NCBI GenBank assembly: GCA_030549335.1
Contig: CM060192.1
Coordinates: 20,092,157 to 20,156,156, forward strand
Direction: 5' to 3'
Length of the DNA: 64,000 bases
From: Pontederia crassipes
Taxonomy: Eukaryota; Streptophyta; Magnoliopsida; Commelinales; Pontederiaceae
A program made the translations under genes and the position numbers. Of the stretch, positions 24,601-36,682 are shown in pieces (position 1 is the stretch's first letter; each line of letters opens with the position of its first letter). The notes under the pieces were generated by a model. That model was given only the letters and a program-made list of their open reading frames with translations, did not search any database and was not told the DNA's origin.

Positions 24601-25623
24601 ATTGTGTCTTCGTGAAATATTTTTCACATAATGAATTTATTATCATATTATTATATGTTGATGACATGCTTATTGTAGGTCAGGATAAAAGCAAGATTGA
24701 CATATTAAATCAGGAGCTGAGTCAATGCTTTTCCATGAAAGACCTAGGCACAGTAAAGAATATCTTCGGCATGAGGATTACTCGTGACCAAGAGCAGCGC
24801 ATGCTATGGTTATCCCAAGAAACGTACATCAATAAAGTCTTGGAGAGGTTCAATATGAAGAACGTAAAGGCAGTTACATCGTGACTTGCAGGTCACTTCA
24901 AATTGAATTCTAGTCAGTGTCCGAGGAGCACAGCCGAGAAGCAAAAAATGAAGAATGTCCCATACACATCTGCAGTTGGCAGTTTGATGTATGTAATGGT
25001 TTGCACAAGACCAGACATATCATATGCAGTTGGTGTGGTGAGTCGATTCCTATCAAATCCTAGTAGAGAGCATTGGGATGCAGTCAAGTGGATTCTCAGA
25101 TATCTTCGAGGCACGTCTAAGATATGCTTATGTTTCAAAAATGCTAAGCCAGTGTTAGAAGATTTACTGACTCTGACATGGCAGGAGACATTGATAGTCG
25201 AAAGTCAACTTCTGGTTACTTGATGACATTCGCAGGAGCAGCAGTCTCATGGCAATCCAAGTTACAGAAGTGTATTGCACTATTAACGACTGAAGCAGAA
25301 TATATTGCAGCTACTGAAGCAAGCAAGGAAATTCTGTGGATGACACAGTTTCTGAGGGCCTTAGGTTTGATGCAGGAGAAGTATATTATCTACTGCGATA
25401 ATTAGAGTGCGATACATTTGAGTAAGCATTCTAGTTTCCACTCTAAGTCAAAGCATATTGATGTACGATATCATTGGATTCGTGACGAAGCAAAGAAGAA
25501 GAAATTCCTTCTTCAAAAGATCCATACTGACAAGAATACGTCAGATATGATGACGAAGCCTCTACGAGAGAGAAGACCAAATTCTGCAGGGAGCATGCAG
25601 ACTTGGTGGATTCCTTCGCATAA
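21619..25623 (+). pseudogene. Copia gag-pol polyprotein, about ten nonsense codons plus frameshifts
   Basis: Domains appear in order. Gag starts MEDNNTPSQMPVLTGTNYS at 21619. A zinc knuckle reads YHCGKPGHFKKKC near 22325, where the first Cys has become Tyr. The protease active site near 22530 reads WILDIAVSFHVTP instead of the usual LDSGAS. The GAG-pre/integrase zinc region has LWHKRLGH (22921), and the integrase core has HTDVC, FIDDHSRRVWAS and PQQNGIAERMNR. RT has KARLVVKWFSQKKGIDFDEI and YVDDMLIVG (24655), and RNase H has DSRKSTSGYLMTFAGAAVSW. The C-terminus returns in another frame at FCREHA and stops at 25621-25623. Stops lie near 21677, 21689, 21874, 22131, 22248, 23697, 23973, 24450, 24882 and 25403; shifts lie near 23000, 25155 and 25580. 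It cannot encode a working polyprotein. Confidence 0.92.
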
Positions 25624-25639
25624 ACAAGAAGGGGGAGTT

Positions 25640-26305
25640 TGTTGGGCTCGTTTATTATTATGCGAGTCCGAGTAGCAGTAACAAAGGAAAATCGAGTAGA
25701 AGTCGAATAAGAAACAAAAGAAAAAAAAGGGAACGTCGTACTTGTCCGAGACAAAGACGAAGACAAAATTGAGTTCAACCGGCACACGGGCAAAGCTATA
25801 AAAGCATGATGATGCATTGGGCAAAAGGCACAACACGCAGAACATCATAGCCATCGAGAGAGAGAAAAGGAGAAGATAGAGAAGAAAACTTCGAGTTCGA
25901 TTCGGGAGCGAGTTCTTATCCGTTCTCAACGAAACTTCAAGCATTACTTCTCAACAGCCTTCTCATCTATTTCTCATATTTCGGTGAGATCGTTCTGACT
26001 TCTATCCTCAGTTTCGAAAGACATTTATTCTGTGGCATCCAAGATTAATTCTTGAGATTATTATTGTAATCCTCTGCGTAGTTCAAAGAAGATACTTTGT
26101 AACATACTATTATTTCATAGTGGAAGATTTCCTTGCTCCCATGGTTTTTTCCTCTCAAGTTGAGGGGTTTTCCACGTTAATTATCTGTGTCTTTGGTCTG
26201 ATTTAATTTCACTATATTATTGTCATCATCCCATTATTATTGTGCGCATTAAAAGGGAAAAAGAAGATAATTTCGCAACTATCAGTTCAGCCTTTTTTCC
26301 CAACA
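25640..26305 (+). repeat. 3' LTR of the younger Copia
   Basis: This 666-bp repeat pairs with 20924-21582. It begins TGTTGGG, has TATAAAAG at about 25798 and ends CCCAACA, followed directly by the TSD copy TAATC. Confidence 0.95.
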
Positions 26306-29300
26306 TAATCTCAAATGTATTAGCTTGACATGTTAATTTTAATTGTATAGTGTCCTTCACATATATAAGAATGCTTCCAATGTGCATCTATGATTACGTT
26401 AACATCTACTAACCATGCTTACCGGATAAGCCCAATCAGATCTTGTACATAATATTGCATACATCAAGCTACCAACACTTGTGCATAGAAACATATAAAG
26501 GTTTTGCATTTCAAATTGGTGTACTTTTTATCTTATGTTGGAACACTGATTTTTACTAAGTCATTTTTCTATCACAATCGGTGTACTTTTTTGCATTTCA
26601 AATCTCTTATTTAAATATTTTTTCTTGACTCAGACTCAATGTCCTTAAATGCTTCATCCATATCTTTCATTTCAAATTCTTTGTTCAATTTTCTTTTTAT
26701 TTATTAAGCATTGTGACATAACTTTATTATAAATTTGCTCTCACTCTTCTTAATATGCACAAAGTGGTTCAATTTGCTTGTAATAAAATCAAATTGGATG
26801 ACTAATTCATGGAACCTTTTTACCATTGACGCGAAGATTGTTTTAAGTCATATAATGATTTTTTCAACTTAAACACCTTATTCTCCTGACTTCTACCTAA
26901 TAATCTTGTCGGATATATATATATATATATTCACTTAATTTTTCAATAAGGAAAATAGTTTTTACGTCAATTTGGAAGAACTTCAAATTCATATATGCAA
27001 CTAATGCTAAGATGATTCTTATAAATGCAAACTTAGCCACTAGAGAATATGTTTTCTAAAAACCAATTCTGACTTACTGAGTATAATCCTTGCCAACTAA
27101 CCTTATTTTGTGCTTCTCAATAGTACTATCAACTCAATTTTTTTTAATACCCATTTGTACCCTATGGATTGCCTACCTTCTGGCTAGTCACATAGTGTCC
27201 ATACAATAGTATCGATTGATTGATCAATTCATCCCTTGTGACGGCCTACCATAATTCTGACTCAAAAGAAGCAACTACTTCAACATATGAAATAGGATTG
27301 GTACAATCATATGTATCGACATTGACAGTGTAATACAAAATTTCCATCGTACAAATAATAGTCGTACAAGTATGCGACAATAGCCTCTCATTGCCCATTA
27401 TTGATGTGCCTCGAATTATGTACCATGTACCCAAAATTATGAAAGAAAAAAATAAGAAAAAGGAAAATTGATGATTTGTGGTGGAAGCGAAGGACTTATA
27501 GTGGATTTCTTCTGATGTTACGAGGGTTATAATTTTATCATGATATATATGAGGGTTATAGTTTTATCATGATGTACTCCTTTTTGCTCATAGTGGATTT
27601 CCTCTGGCGTTGGCCTACTTTGTCCATGGATGTTTCTCTCTTGTTCACATTGATCAAGAGGATTTTACCACGTCAAATCATTATATTCATCTTCTTTTCT
27701 ATTTCTCTCCTTCGTTGCCTTGATTATTCATCGATCTTCGGTGTTATATTCCAACACCCATTATACTCGTGGACTGTTTGGATTTCTCTACTTCTGCCAA
27801 AGGTTTGTTATCATGTATATGTTCTTCTCCTGCTATTGGACATATATCAAAAACATGTCTTCTTCTGAGTCAACATTATCATAATAAGAGTTTCCTTGTC
27901 CCTTTCTTCGTGCATTTCTTCATTTTCATTTTCAAGAAAAGTTGCATCACGATTGTCAATTAGTTCTTTTTTCATTGCGAAAGGACCTATACACTTTGGA
28001 CTTATAACTCTAACCAATAAACTTGTATATCACAAGTCCAGCTTGTCCCTAAAATGGCTTTGAACTTCACATACGATTTACATTCCCATTTTTGCATATG
28101 GCCCAATTTGGACTTCTTGCCATTTCAAAATTCATATGGCATTGATTGATGGGAAAATCCGAGAACAAGGAGAGAAGATCGCAGAGAGATTGCAGAAAAA
28201 TAGAGGAGACACACGAAATTTACCCAGGTTCACCTTTGAGATGAGGGCTGAGGGCTACGTCCTGCAAAGAGGTTCCACTATATGTTTAGGTTTACAGCCG
28301 CCACACAAAATTACATCAGAAATTAGGCTATTAATAGCCTCTCCAAACCGGGTTTAAAACCCAAACAAACAGAGAAAAAACCTAATCTGAACCACACGGG
28401 CCGGCTAAACAAAAGCCCAAAACCCGTCTAGGTTTCGGGGGCGCTGCCCCCGAACCCCCGCCCGCTCACCGTCGTCGGGGGGCGGGGCCCCCTCGAACCC
28501 CCCCTTTCGTTCGTACGCCAGCAATACTGTTAATTGGGTAATACTCAGATTCCCCTAAGCTCACGTGGGCGAACCCCGTGTGAGAAACAAGGGGCCCTGA
28601 AGTATTCACCAACTCTAACATTGATTCTACGGATTTATTAAGAATTCTAATTTGTATATAATTTGCAGTCATCACTTATTCACCCCAAAAACCGTTTAGG
28701 GAGATATGAGTGTGACAACATACATCTTATTGTATTTATCAATGTTCTCTTTTTTTTCTTTCTACCACACCATTTTGTTGGGTGTATAAGGCATCGTAGT
28801 TTGCCTACTTATGCCGTTGTTCGTACTAAATGCAATAATTTTCACATTTCTAAGAGATGGATTCTCCTTCTCTATTTGTTCTTAGACATTTGTTGGTTTT
28901 CCCAATTTATTCTTCATTTCTATTTATATCTCTTAAACATTCTAAAATCATCAGCTTTTTTCAAGAGATATACTAGAAAAATTGAGAACAATTATCCATT
29001 AATGTTATAAAATATTCTTTATTCCTATGCGTTATGACCCTCGGTGGATCACGGATATTCAAATGAAAAAACTCTAATAATTCTTTTGACCTTGTTCCTA
29101 CTGAAAGAGTTTTTTAGTCATTTTTTCGATCAAACAATGCTCAAAGGACTAATGCTCTTGCTTCATATGTTAGGTACTAAGTTCATTCTACTTATTTGTT
29201 CCATTTTTGTTTTTTTTGTGTGTCCTAATCTCTTATGTCAAAGATAAAAATCAAACAAGAGACACAATGAGAACTTGGAAGTCACATTCATTGATTCATA

Positions 29301-29640
29301 ATTAATTATTGGAAGACAAAATAGGTCGTGGACAGGTACAAACTTTCCCATGGCTAAGACCTTATTGCTCTAGTTACACGACATTCGTAAAACTTAACTT
29401 AAGGATCTTTCTTGAATAGTAGGAACAAAAACAAGATTTCAACAAATTTCAGGTGTGTATAGTATATCATGGAGGACCATCATACTATCACCCAAATCCA
29501 ACTTATATGTCCCAACACTTTCAATGTTCAGAGACGTGTTGTTTCCCATGAATATCCTCTATTCTCCCTTTTTAAGTTCCTTAAAGTCAGTCAGGACAAC
29601 CATGGTCATTGTAATTGATTGATAAATTGATCAAAATCAT
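26306..29640 (-). pseudogene. Old minus-strand Copia pol remnant (protease to RNase H)
   Basis: Read from about 29600 downward on the minus strand, Copia blocks appear in order with many stops and shifts. A protease-side block reads VGTYKLDLGDSMMVLHDILY. The GAG-pre zinc region has KRLGHTKK (about 29230). The integrase end has YTQQNGVVERKK (about 28770) and TANYIQIRILNKSVESM (about 28650). After an inserted solo LTR, coding resumes with PYEF and KSKLGHMQKWECKSYVK. RT begins with KWVLKKK (about 27150), then EVLPN and related palm pieces, and the RNase H approach has SVGSLMYAILCTRSD (about 26470). It continues at 20923 beyond the younger insertion. It is more decayed than the plus-strand Copia. 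Confidence 0.8.
28142..28625 (-). mobile_element. Solo LTR inserted in the old Copia integrase, TSD TTGAT
   Basis: The LTR spans 28147-28620 (474 bp). On the minus strand it starts TGTTAGAGTTGG and ends TTCCCATCA, and TTGAT (plus strand) stands on both sides (28142-28146 and 28621-28625). Removing it and one TSD copy restores the Copia frame from NKSVESM to PYEF, which confirms the borders. Inside there is a TATA-like GCTATTAATAGCC and a very GC-rich tract (about 28435-28510) in an otherwise AT-rich region. No second LTR or internal domain is present, so it is a solo LTR left by recombination. Its parent family is not identified. Confidence 0.85.
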
Positions 29641-30682
29641 GAAGAGTTTTTATATTTGTATCCATGTAGGGGATAAGAAGCATAAACATGATGTTGATGC
29701 TCATGATAACTTTGGTGATGATACATTTCATATGAGTATCTAATTGTTTTATCTTAGTTATATTATTCAAATTATTTAAAGTTGAGAATTTACGAATAAT
29801 TTCATTTTGTTATTAAAAATATATCACTTCAACTACTAAAAAAAGGTTATATAATTCAGTTTAAGAATTGTGCGTATATAAAGTACTGATTAAATAAAAA
29901 TTAAATCATAAAATTGAATGATACTATGAAGCAATCTCCTAAGAGCATGTTCTGTGACACCTCAAAATTTTGAAGAATGGTAATAAAATAATTTTAATTT
30001 TTAATTAAAATATTTGATAGATTAAAGGATATAAAGGGAAAACTTTAAAATAAATAATAATATAATTAAAAAATAAATATGGAGGAAAAGAGGTTAACTC
30101 TACTTGTAATAGAAATTTAAATTGAGTAGGTTAAAATTATGATTAGGAAGGATAATGGAAAAAAAGAAAAGATACATCCCAAGAGTAGGAATTATAGTTA
30201 GACTAGAATTAGGAATTTCAATTTAAATATTTAAATTGATATCCAAAGACAAGCCTAATAAATAAAAGGACTCTCAATTAGGATAGTATACCTTAAAAAT
30301 ATTTAGCCTCCAAAAATTAAGTGAGAATATATTATTATATTAATTAATTCCAAAAATTGAAGAAAAGGAAGAAATGAAAGGATAAAATAAAATTATAGTT
30401 TGATTGAAAGAAGTTATAGATTGAAAATAAGAGATAAAAAATGAATTTGATTGAGATTGGTAAGATGAAGATTAAAGATTAAATTCGAAGTTAATTAGTG
30501 AAGAATTATTGTAAGAGACTAATTAAGTCTAAAAATAATGATTAATTCAAAATTTGAGGATTCAATTGAAATCAAACTCCACCAAAAAAAGTTATAAATA
30601 TGGCCTTCTCACCGCATAACCAAGAACCCTCTTTCTCCATAAGATGATGACCTTCTCTTCTTGTTTGCACACAAATCGAGAT
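29641..30682. other. AT-rich intergenic DNA
   Basis: The 5' end of the old Copia should lie in the first part, but I cannot place its LTR. A GTGACACCTCAAAATTTTG motif near 29951 resembles starts of some plant LTRs. Nothing else is recognisable. Confidence 0.35.
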
Positions 30683-30951
30683 GCACACAATGGATGACAA
30701 TCGAACCAAGTCAAAGCTTTTACATTAGAAAATGTCGGTTATAATTAATTTTTTAATCAACTTAAGGTACATTAAGGACCCGTATATCGATGATTTTCAT
30801 CGGTATAAACTCTTAGGCACACAATAGATGACAATCGAACCAAGTCAAAGCTTTTACATTAGAAAATGTCGGTTATAATTAATTTTTTAATCAACTTAAA
30901 GTACATTAAGGACCCGTATATCGATGATTTTCATCGGTATAAACTCTTAGG
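30683..30951. repeat. 134-bp tandem duplication
   Basis: Two adjacent copies (30683-30816 and 30817-30951) begin GCACACAATRGATGACAATC and end AAACTCTTAG. They differ at only a few positions, so the duplication is young relative to its surroundings. Each copy includes a short palindrome-like CCCGTATATCGATGATTTTC stretch. No coding function is visible. Confidence 0.93.
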
Positions 30952-31019
30952 ATTCTTGTCCTATGTATGATGTATGTTATGGATCGATTATAAATGGAAT
31001 TGTATCCTTACATCAAAAT

Positions 31020-31112
31020 ATTGGAAAGTCGCATCCAAAATATGACTTTGCGCACCTTTACAAAACTCGGAAAGTCACATCCAAAATATGACTTTGTGCA
31101 AGCCAAGTTCTG
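31020..31112. repeat. Short tandem duplication with AAAGTC(G/A)CATCCAAAATATGA core
   Basis: A unit of about 48 bp occurs twice in a row, at about 31023 and 31071. The copies share GGAAAGTCRCATCCAAAAT and ATGACTTTGYGCA. Confidence 0.8.
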
Positions 31113-31799
31113 TACTTTCGAGTAGAAAGTCCGAATTGAGTTCGATGAACTTGGCTTGAGTTTCAAGGCACACAGCTTGGGGTTTCAAAACCAAAGCATG
31201 ACAGGTTTATATTATGAACAATTCACACTAAATTTCGAAGCAATCTGGCTCGGATTCCAATTAAAAGAATTGAAAGAAGGGGATCGGAACAATTAGGATT
31301 GAATTTCGATTATACCAACCCGGGTTCTGTTGACAAGGAAAGGACTAAATTGAACCAAACCAGCTGATCAAATTTCATCAAACACAACCCAAGTTTTGTC
31401 GAAGATCAAGAATGTGAATTGCAATGGGGAAATCCGGTCCATATTTCACTTCATATGTTCCACATTCTAATGGGAATCAAATAGAATTGAAATTGCGGAA
31501 AACAATAGATTCCGCATAGCATGGGTCGATTTTCAAAGATAGAAAATTGATTGAAGTTATTAATTATATTTTATTGTGATTATTGTTATATTAATTATAT
31601 TTGATTATATTATTATGATATTGATTTTAGTATGCTGGTATTTATCTTATTATTATGATTAATTGACTAAAGTTTTATGAATCCAATATTATAAAGAAAG
31701 TTAAAAGTGAAAATAAAGATAGACACCATACTTTAAAAAAGATAAAATAATAAATCACCTAAAATTGGGATGATAAAAGCTATAAGTTAAAAAATTAAA

Positions 31800-32550
31800 G
31801 AATAATTGAATTGCTATCTTTATGGTTGAAATAGAAGTAAGGACATAATTGAAAAAAGCTAAGGGGGCAAAAAAAATTTTAAAATAATAAATATTTATAA
31901 ACATATGCTCTTAAACTTTATCTAATCTAATTTAGGGGGGATTTGAGTTTTACCTTATAATTATATGAGGCATATTAGGGTGCAATGACAATCTATGATT
32001 GCACCATGCAATTTCATATTTCTTAGACTTCATACTGATAAGATTTTGATCAAATAATTCAAATTGTTTGCATGTTGGACCGTCAGATCGAAAGCAATCT
32101 TTGTGATTGAAGGATACATTCAAAGGTAAGAACAATTAAAACAATTATTGTAGCTAAAGCAACCTTTATAGTTAAACTAAATTGTTAAAAATTAAGAACA
32201 AGTAAAACAATCATTGTAGTTGAAGCAATCTTTATAGTTAAACTTAATTGTTAAAAATTAAATATTAAAAAATAATTAAAAGCAATCCATGTGGTTGAAG
32301 CACTTTATGTTGTTGAAGATGAAAAGATAAAAGAATAATTTCTATCTTTATGGTTGAAGTAAAAGTAGGCATAGAATCGGAAAAAATTAAGGGGGCCAAA
32401 AAATATTTTAAAAACAATAAAAATTAAAATATAAAATGTAAATATTTATAAATATATGATTTTAATTTTTTCTAATCTAATTTAGTAGTGCCAAATTTGA
32501 ATTTTACTTTTATATATAATTATATGAGACATAGTAGGTATGCAAGGCTC
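31800..32550. repeat. Diverged direct duplication of an AT-rich segment
   Basis: A segment of about 180-210 bp at about 31805-31990 recurs at about 32335-32550. Shared landmarks are TCTTTATGGTTGAA, AAGGGGGC(C)AAAAAA, TCTAATCTAATTTAG and ATTATATGAG. Between them a unit of about 67 bp containing CTTTATAGTTAAACT is itself duplicated (about 32150-32250). This looks like repeated local duplication or decay of a transposable element. Confidence 0.6.
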
Positions 32551-35500
32551 TATTCTAGTAAAAATAAAAGATAATTGATTGAAAAACAAAATTGATTTTA
32601 GTTTTTATGATTGATGTTAAAGTCAATTGAATTGTTGACAATAAGGTTAACTTATGATTATGCATATTGATATTATTATTGATCCTAACTTATGCTATTT
32701 CTATGCAAGATATGATGATGACAGTGAAACTATGACTCTTTTGACGGTTGATACACATGAATATATATATGGACATTAGTAGAAGTCTATTTTTGTATAG
32801 ATGTATGTTAATAATTTATAAATAATTGGATATTGTTTAAATTAGTTTCACTATTATAATTGAGTTTTCCATTGATGTGAGGCAGTGCGTTGATTAATCA
32901 AAGTCATTAGGTAATGTTAAGTTGGCACTTTGCATAAAAGTCTCCAAATTTTGATTTGATTCAAAGGACTGCATGTAGGATCACAAGGCATCAAGAGGGG
33001 GGTGAATTAGTATTAAACCAAAAATATCAATTTTACAAAAATCATCGTGAAAAATCACATGTATAATAGAATAAAAAGGAGATGGAAAGAGAAGGATAAA
33101 CACAAGATGCACGATGATTTGTTGACGAGATTCGATCACACCTTGATCTACGTTTCTGCTATGACTTCTCGATCTCGAGATTGTCAGATATTCCACTAAC
33201 ACCCTTCCTTCATTCCAAATGGATCAAGGAATAAACCTTTTACAACTCTTACATTTTCACATTTTCAAGAGGTAAAGCACATCTCATGCTTTCACCCGTT
33301 TTTTCTTCGCTCAAGAGGTAAGACGTAATCTCTTTTCACTCATGAGCTAAACAACTATTACAATATTATAAGAACACTCCACAATCTCTATTTTACAATT
33401 TGGAACCTCACACAAGAGTAAGAGAAAAAGAAATAAAAAAATTACAACTTGAAACTCAAATGGACTTCACAAAATGTTCTTCCCACTTTTTCTTAGAAGT
33501 CATAGTTGTTCCTTTATAGTTGGGTCATTTTATAGTCTTCTTAGCTCCATTTAATCGTTAGGATTTGTTTTTCATTTTTTGGGTCGAAATATTGTCATTA
33601 TAGTGCATTTTGCACGTTGATCAGCCACTCCACATAGCCGTTTGAAAAATATGGTCATTGGTGAGTTCTATGATTGATTTTTGCATTTTTTTTTTTTGTG
33701 TTGATTGGTTGACTGATTTGTGCGTCGATCGGTATCATTTCGACATTGTTCTGGCTTTAACTACTCTATTTATGTGTTTTGTGTGTTGACCGGTCGACTG
33801 ATGCTTCGATCGTCAAATCGACGATCCTGCACTTTTTTTAGCATAAACTTTTGCATAGTTATCCAAATGAGATGATTTTTTATTCTATGAAAAGCTAACA
33901 TATTTTTTTACAATTTTGATATTTATCATTCATCTAAAATATAATGAGATCATAATCAAATATCATTTAAAAAATCATTACATAAAGTTATCTATTTCAA
34001 ATTAAACTTTTTAGACATTTGCTCTTTTATACATAACTTTTTATACGAGTATCCAAATGAGATGATATTTAATTTTATGAAAAGCTAATAATCTTATTTT
34101 ATATTAATCTCATTATCCATATCTCATGATAAAATACTCAAATATTAAGACAAAGCTAGTACTTAAAAATTTTTACTTCAAATTGAACTTTTCGAACTTC
34201 ACTTAATCTCATGATAACTTTTTATATGGTTGTTCAAACGATGTGATTATTGATTCTCTTGAAAGAAAAGAGAATTATCTGTAATTTTTATATTCATCTC
34301 TTAATTGTAAATGTTATGAGAACATAGACAAATGCTAATCGAAAGTTTAGTGCATGAGCAATTCATTTCTATTTAATTTTTTGACATTTTAAATATAATT
34401 CAAATGTTACAAAATTTGTATCATCAAAATATAATTACATAGGTATAAAAATTTTGCTCCAACGTTGTCAAGGTAGTATTATCCTTTTATCAATCCGATA
34501 ACATTGTGTTTCACTAGATCTTGTAAATATTTTTTTGATATTAAATTCATTGATATTTAGGACTATTAGCATCTCACTAATTAAATGTCGAAATAGAAAC
34601 GAAAAAGATTAATTACCTCTAATCAACAGGATGAGTCCAAAAATTAATTCCAGACTACCAGTACCCCGAGCATGGGACGTTAGATCTTGTAAACATTTTG
34701 AAGGTGAAGAGTGAACACCTTCTCTGCATGCCGTCTTTTGTTGAGTAGTCTCGATGTACCCTAGATATCGTACTTCCGTACTTCTTACATACTCACTCGT
34801 ACAGACGACCACTGCATGCCTTGACTAGAATTTTCATCCACTTTGAATTCGTTCTCAAAATATTTGTATGATATTTCGGCATCAATTTCCAAAACGTAAG
34901 AATAAACTCACATTAATAAATCTAGTTTATTACCAGAGGAAGCTATATTTTCTTTACAAAAACTGACCAGCTAGCCTTTTTTTTCTTTCAGAACTTAATT
35001 TTTATTTTGGAGGTGGGGATCCGAATCTTAAACAGGGAATTTTATTTAGCTTTATTTTCATTCCATTACTATATTTAACTTTTTTTTCAATTAAAAAAAT
35101 TGATTCTTTATGTACGTAAAAATTTCTACAATTTTTTATATTCCATTACTATGCCTATGGTCTGTGTGGCGTGTCAATTTTCTCTTTGTCAAAACATCTT
35201 GTTCAACGTATAACATCATGAAGTGGATTACTAATTAATTTATAGCTTTCTAGATATTTGTCTTAACACTAGAAATAATTGAAAGTTTTAATACCGAATA
35301 GATCCAAAGAAGAAAAAGGTTCGCTATCTCTATCTGTATCTGGCTATATAATTAATTTAAGCAACGTTTATATCTTCCTGAACTCTACAAATTGTTTTAG
35401 CAACATTATTTAACTTTTTTTTCGATAGATAACTACATTATTTAGCTTGATCAGGCATATATATTTCCCACAGGACCAGAGGGAAAAAATATGAAACAAC

Positions 35501-35938
35501 AAAAAAAAATGTTTTGACCTAAAGAAGTTCACATCAGAAAAGTATCTGATTTTGGTTTATTCCCTGAAAAAAAAAGAGAAAGATTTCCGTAGAACATTTG
35601 AATGTTGTTAGTATGATAAGCAAAATTAAGACACTTCATGTCAGAAGAAGTAATGGCCTTCACAAGTGATGCATCCATGTACATTAATTATTTTCAAAAG
35701 TTTGCAGCATTAGAATAGTGCAAGTAATTGCATCACCTTGTTGGTTTTTTCTATGTCACAAGTCCTAAATTAATAATTTCATCTGCAACTGGCTTTTGTT
35801 TGGCACCAAATGTGCATTGATCTATAATATAAAATAATTTATCTGTCTCAATCAGATTTGATGTAGCAGGATCTTCATACTTTTATCTGTGATTTGGCTT
35901 CAAAATCTAAACCTACAAACTTGAACTCCTAACATACA

Positions 35939-35940
<2 letters not shown>
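32551..35940. other. Intergenic DNA, probable decayed element near 33.0-33.9 kb
   Basis: The phrase GGCATCAAGAGGGGGGTGAATTAG at about 32987-33010 and the following segment resemble a dispersed plant LTR-type repeat, but no LTR pair or protein is visible. The rest is AT-rich, without a gene that I can support. Confidence 0.35.

Positions 35941-35941
<1 letters not shown>

Positions 35942-36017
<76 letters not shown>
35942..36017. repeat. (CT)38 microsatellite
   Basis: This is an uninterrupted CT run of about 76 bp, beginning TCTCTC after GGA and ending before GTTGAGC. It lies about 670 bp upstream of the WRKY start codon. On the minus strand it reads as a spurious Arg-Glu repeat ORF. Confidence 0.97.
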
Positions 36018-36020
<3 letters not shown>

Positions 36021-36364
36021 GAGCATCCCTTCATGTGATGAAGATTTCCTAATGAGAGAACAAAGAAATGCAAACTTATGATAATTTTCCATAATTCGTA
36101 ATAATACGTCAATTAAAGTGATAAATTTATTTTTATGAATATATTGTTGAGATTTATTTGCTTCTGTTTAATATATATATGTTAAACTTAGTTGCAATAA
36201 AAAGTTGCGATTGGAAAGGTACAACAAGTTAAGCACACAAGTTGAGGGCGCCACGTGGTCTTAATCCGATTAGTTCACCAAATTTAACAAGATTAATCTA
36301 CAAGCTGTGAAGCAACAAGGCTTGAAAAAGACAAAAAGAAAACAAAAAAAAATGTATATCCGAA
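36018..36364. other. Upstream flank of the WRKY gene
   Basis: AT-rich sequence between the microsatellite and the W-box pair. It contains a CACGTGG G-box-like element near 36251. No ORF is supported. Confidence 0.4.
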
Positions 36365-36423
36365 GGTCAACTCGCACGTCTGACATTGTCCGAAACCACA
36401 CACAACGCCCCGCCCCAAGTCAA
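36365..36423 (+). promoter_or_regulatory. Two W-box motifs upstream of the WRKY gene
   Basis: GGTCAA (36365-36370) and AGTCAA (36418-36423) are minus-strand W boxes (TTGACC and TTGACT), the usual WRKY binding site. A third GTCAA core follows at 36425-36429. They lie 260-320 bp before the start codon, which would allow WRKY autoregulation or cross-regulation. Function is inferred from motif and position only. Confidence 0.5.
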
Positions 36424-36682
36424 CGTCAAGCCCCCATGTTTTTTTATTTGTTTTGCCGTTTTTTTTTTTTTTGCTTATTTTGGAGGGTAACTTAAAACTT
36501 CTCCGTCATTCGCAGCTCTCGAACACTCCTGTTTACAAAATTTCCGAGCGTGGGAATTTTCCTAAAAGAGATCCAAAATTTTCATCCGGAACGCAACTCG
36601 ACCATAGAAGATTGGATCCGCGTCGGGAAAGCAAGGAGGAAAAAAAATTTGATTTTTACGGTTCTCTTCCGTTTGCTCCGCC

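Larger units (their letters stand above)
20924..26305 (+). mobile_element. Full-length Ty1/Copia retrotransposon, TSD TAATC
   Basis: The element has two LTRs beginning TGTTGGG (20924-21582 and 25640-26305). The right one ends CCCAACA; the left ends in a mutated CCACCA. The same five bases, TAATC, flank both sides (20919-20923 and 26306-26310). A primer-binding site TGGTATCAGAGC (21584-21595) follows the left LTR and fits initiator tRNA-Met. A polypurine tract AAGAAGGGGGAGTT (25627-25639) precedes the right LTR. By eye the LTRs differ at several percent of sites, so the insertion is not recent. Gag-pol order (gag, protease, integrase, RT, RNase H) is that of Copia. The element sits inside an older Copia of opposite orientation. 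Confidence 0.95.

Noticed and set aside
28136..28357. Plus-strand ORF of 73 codons
   Set aside because: It lies almost wholly inside the solo LTR, read against its orientation.
35900..36112. Minus-strand ORF with an Arg-Glu repeat
   Set aside because: It is the translation of the (CT)38 microsatellite.
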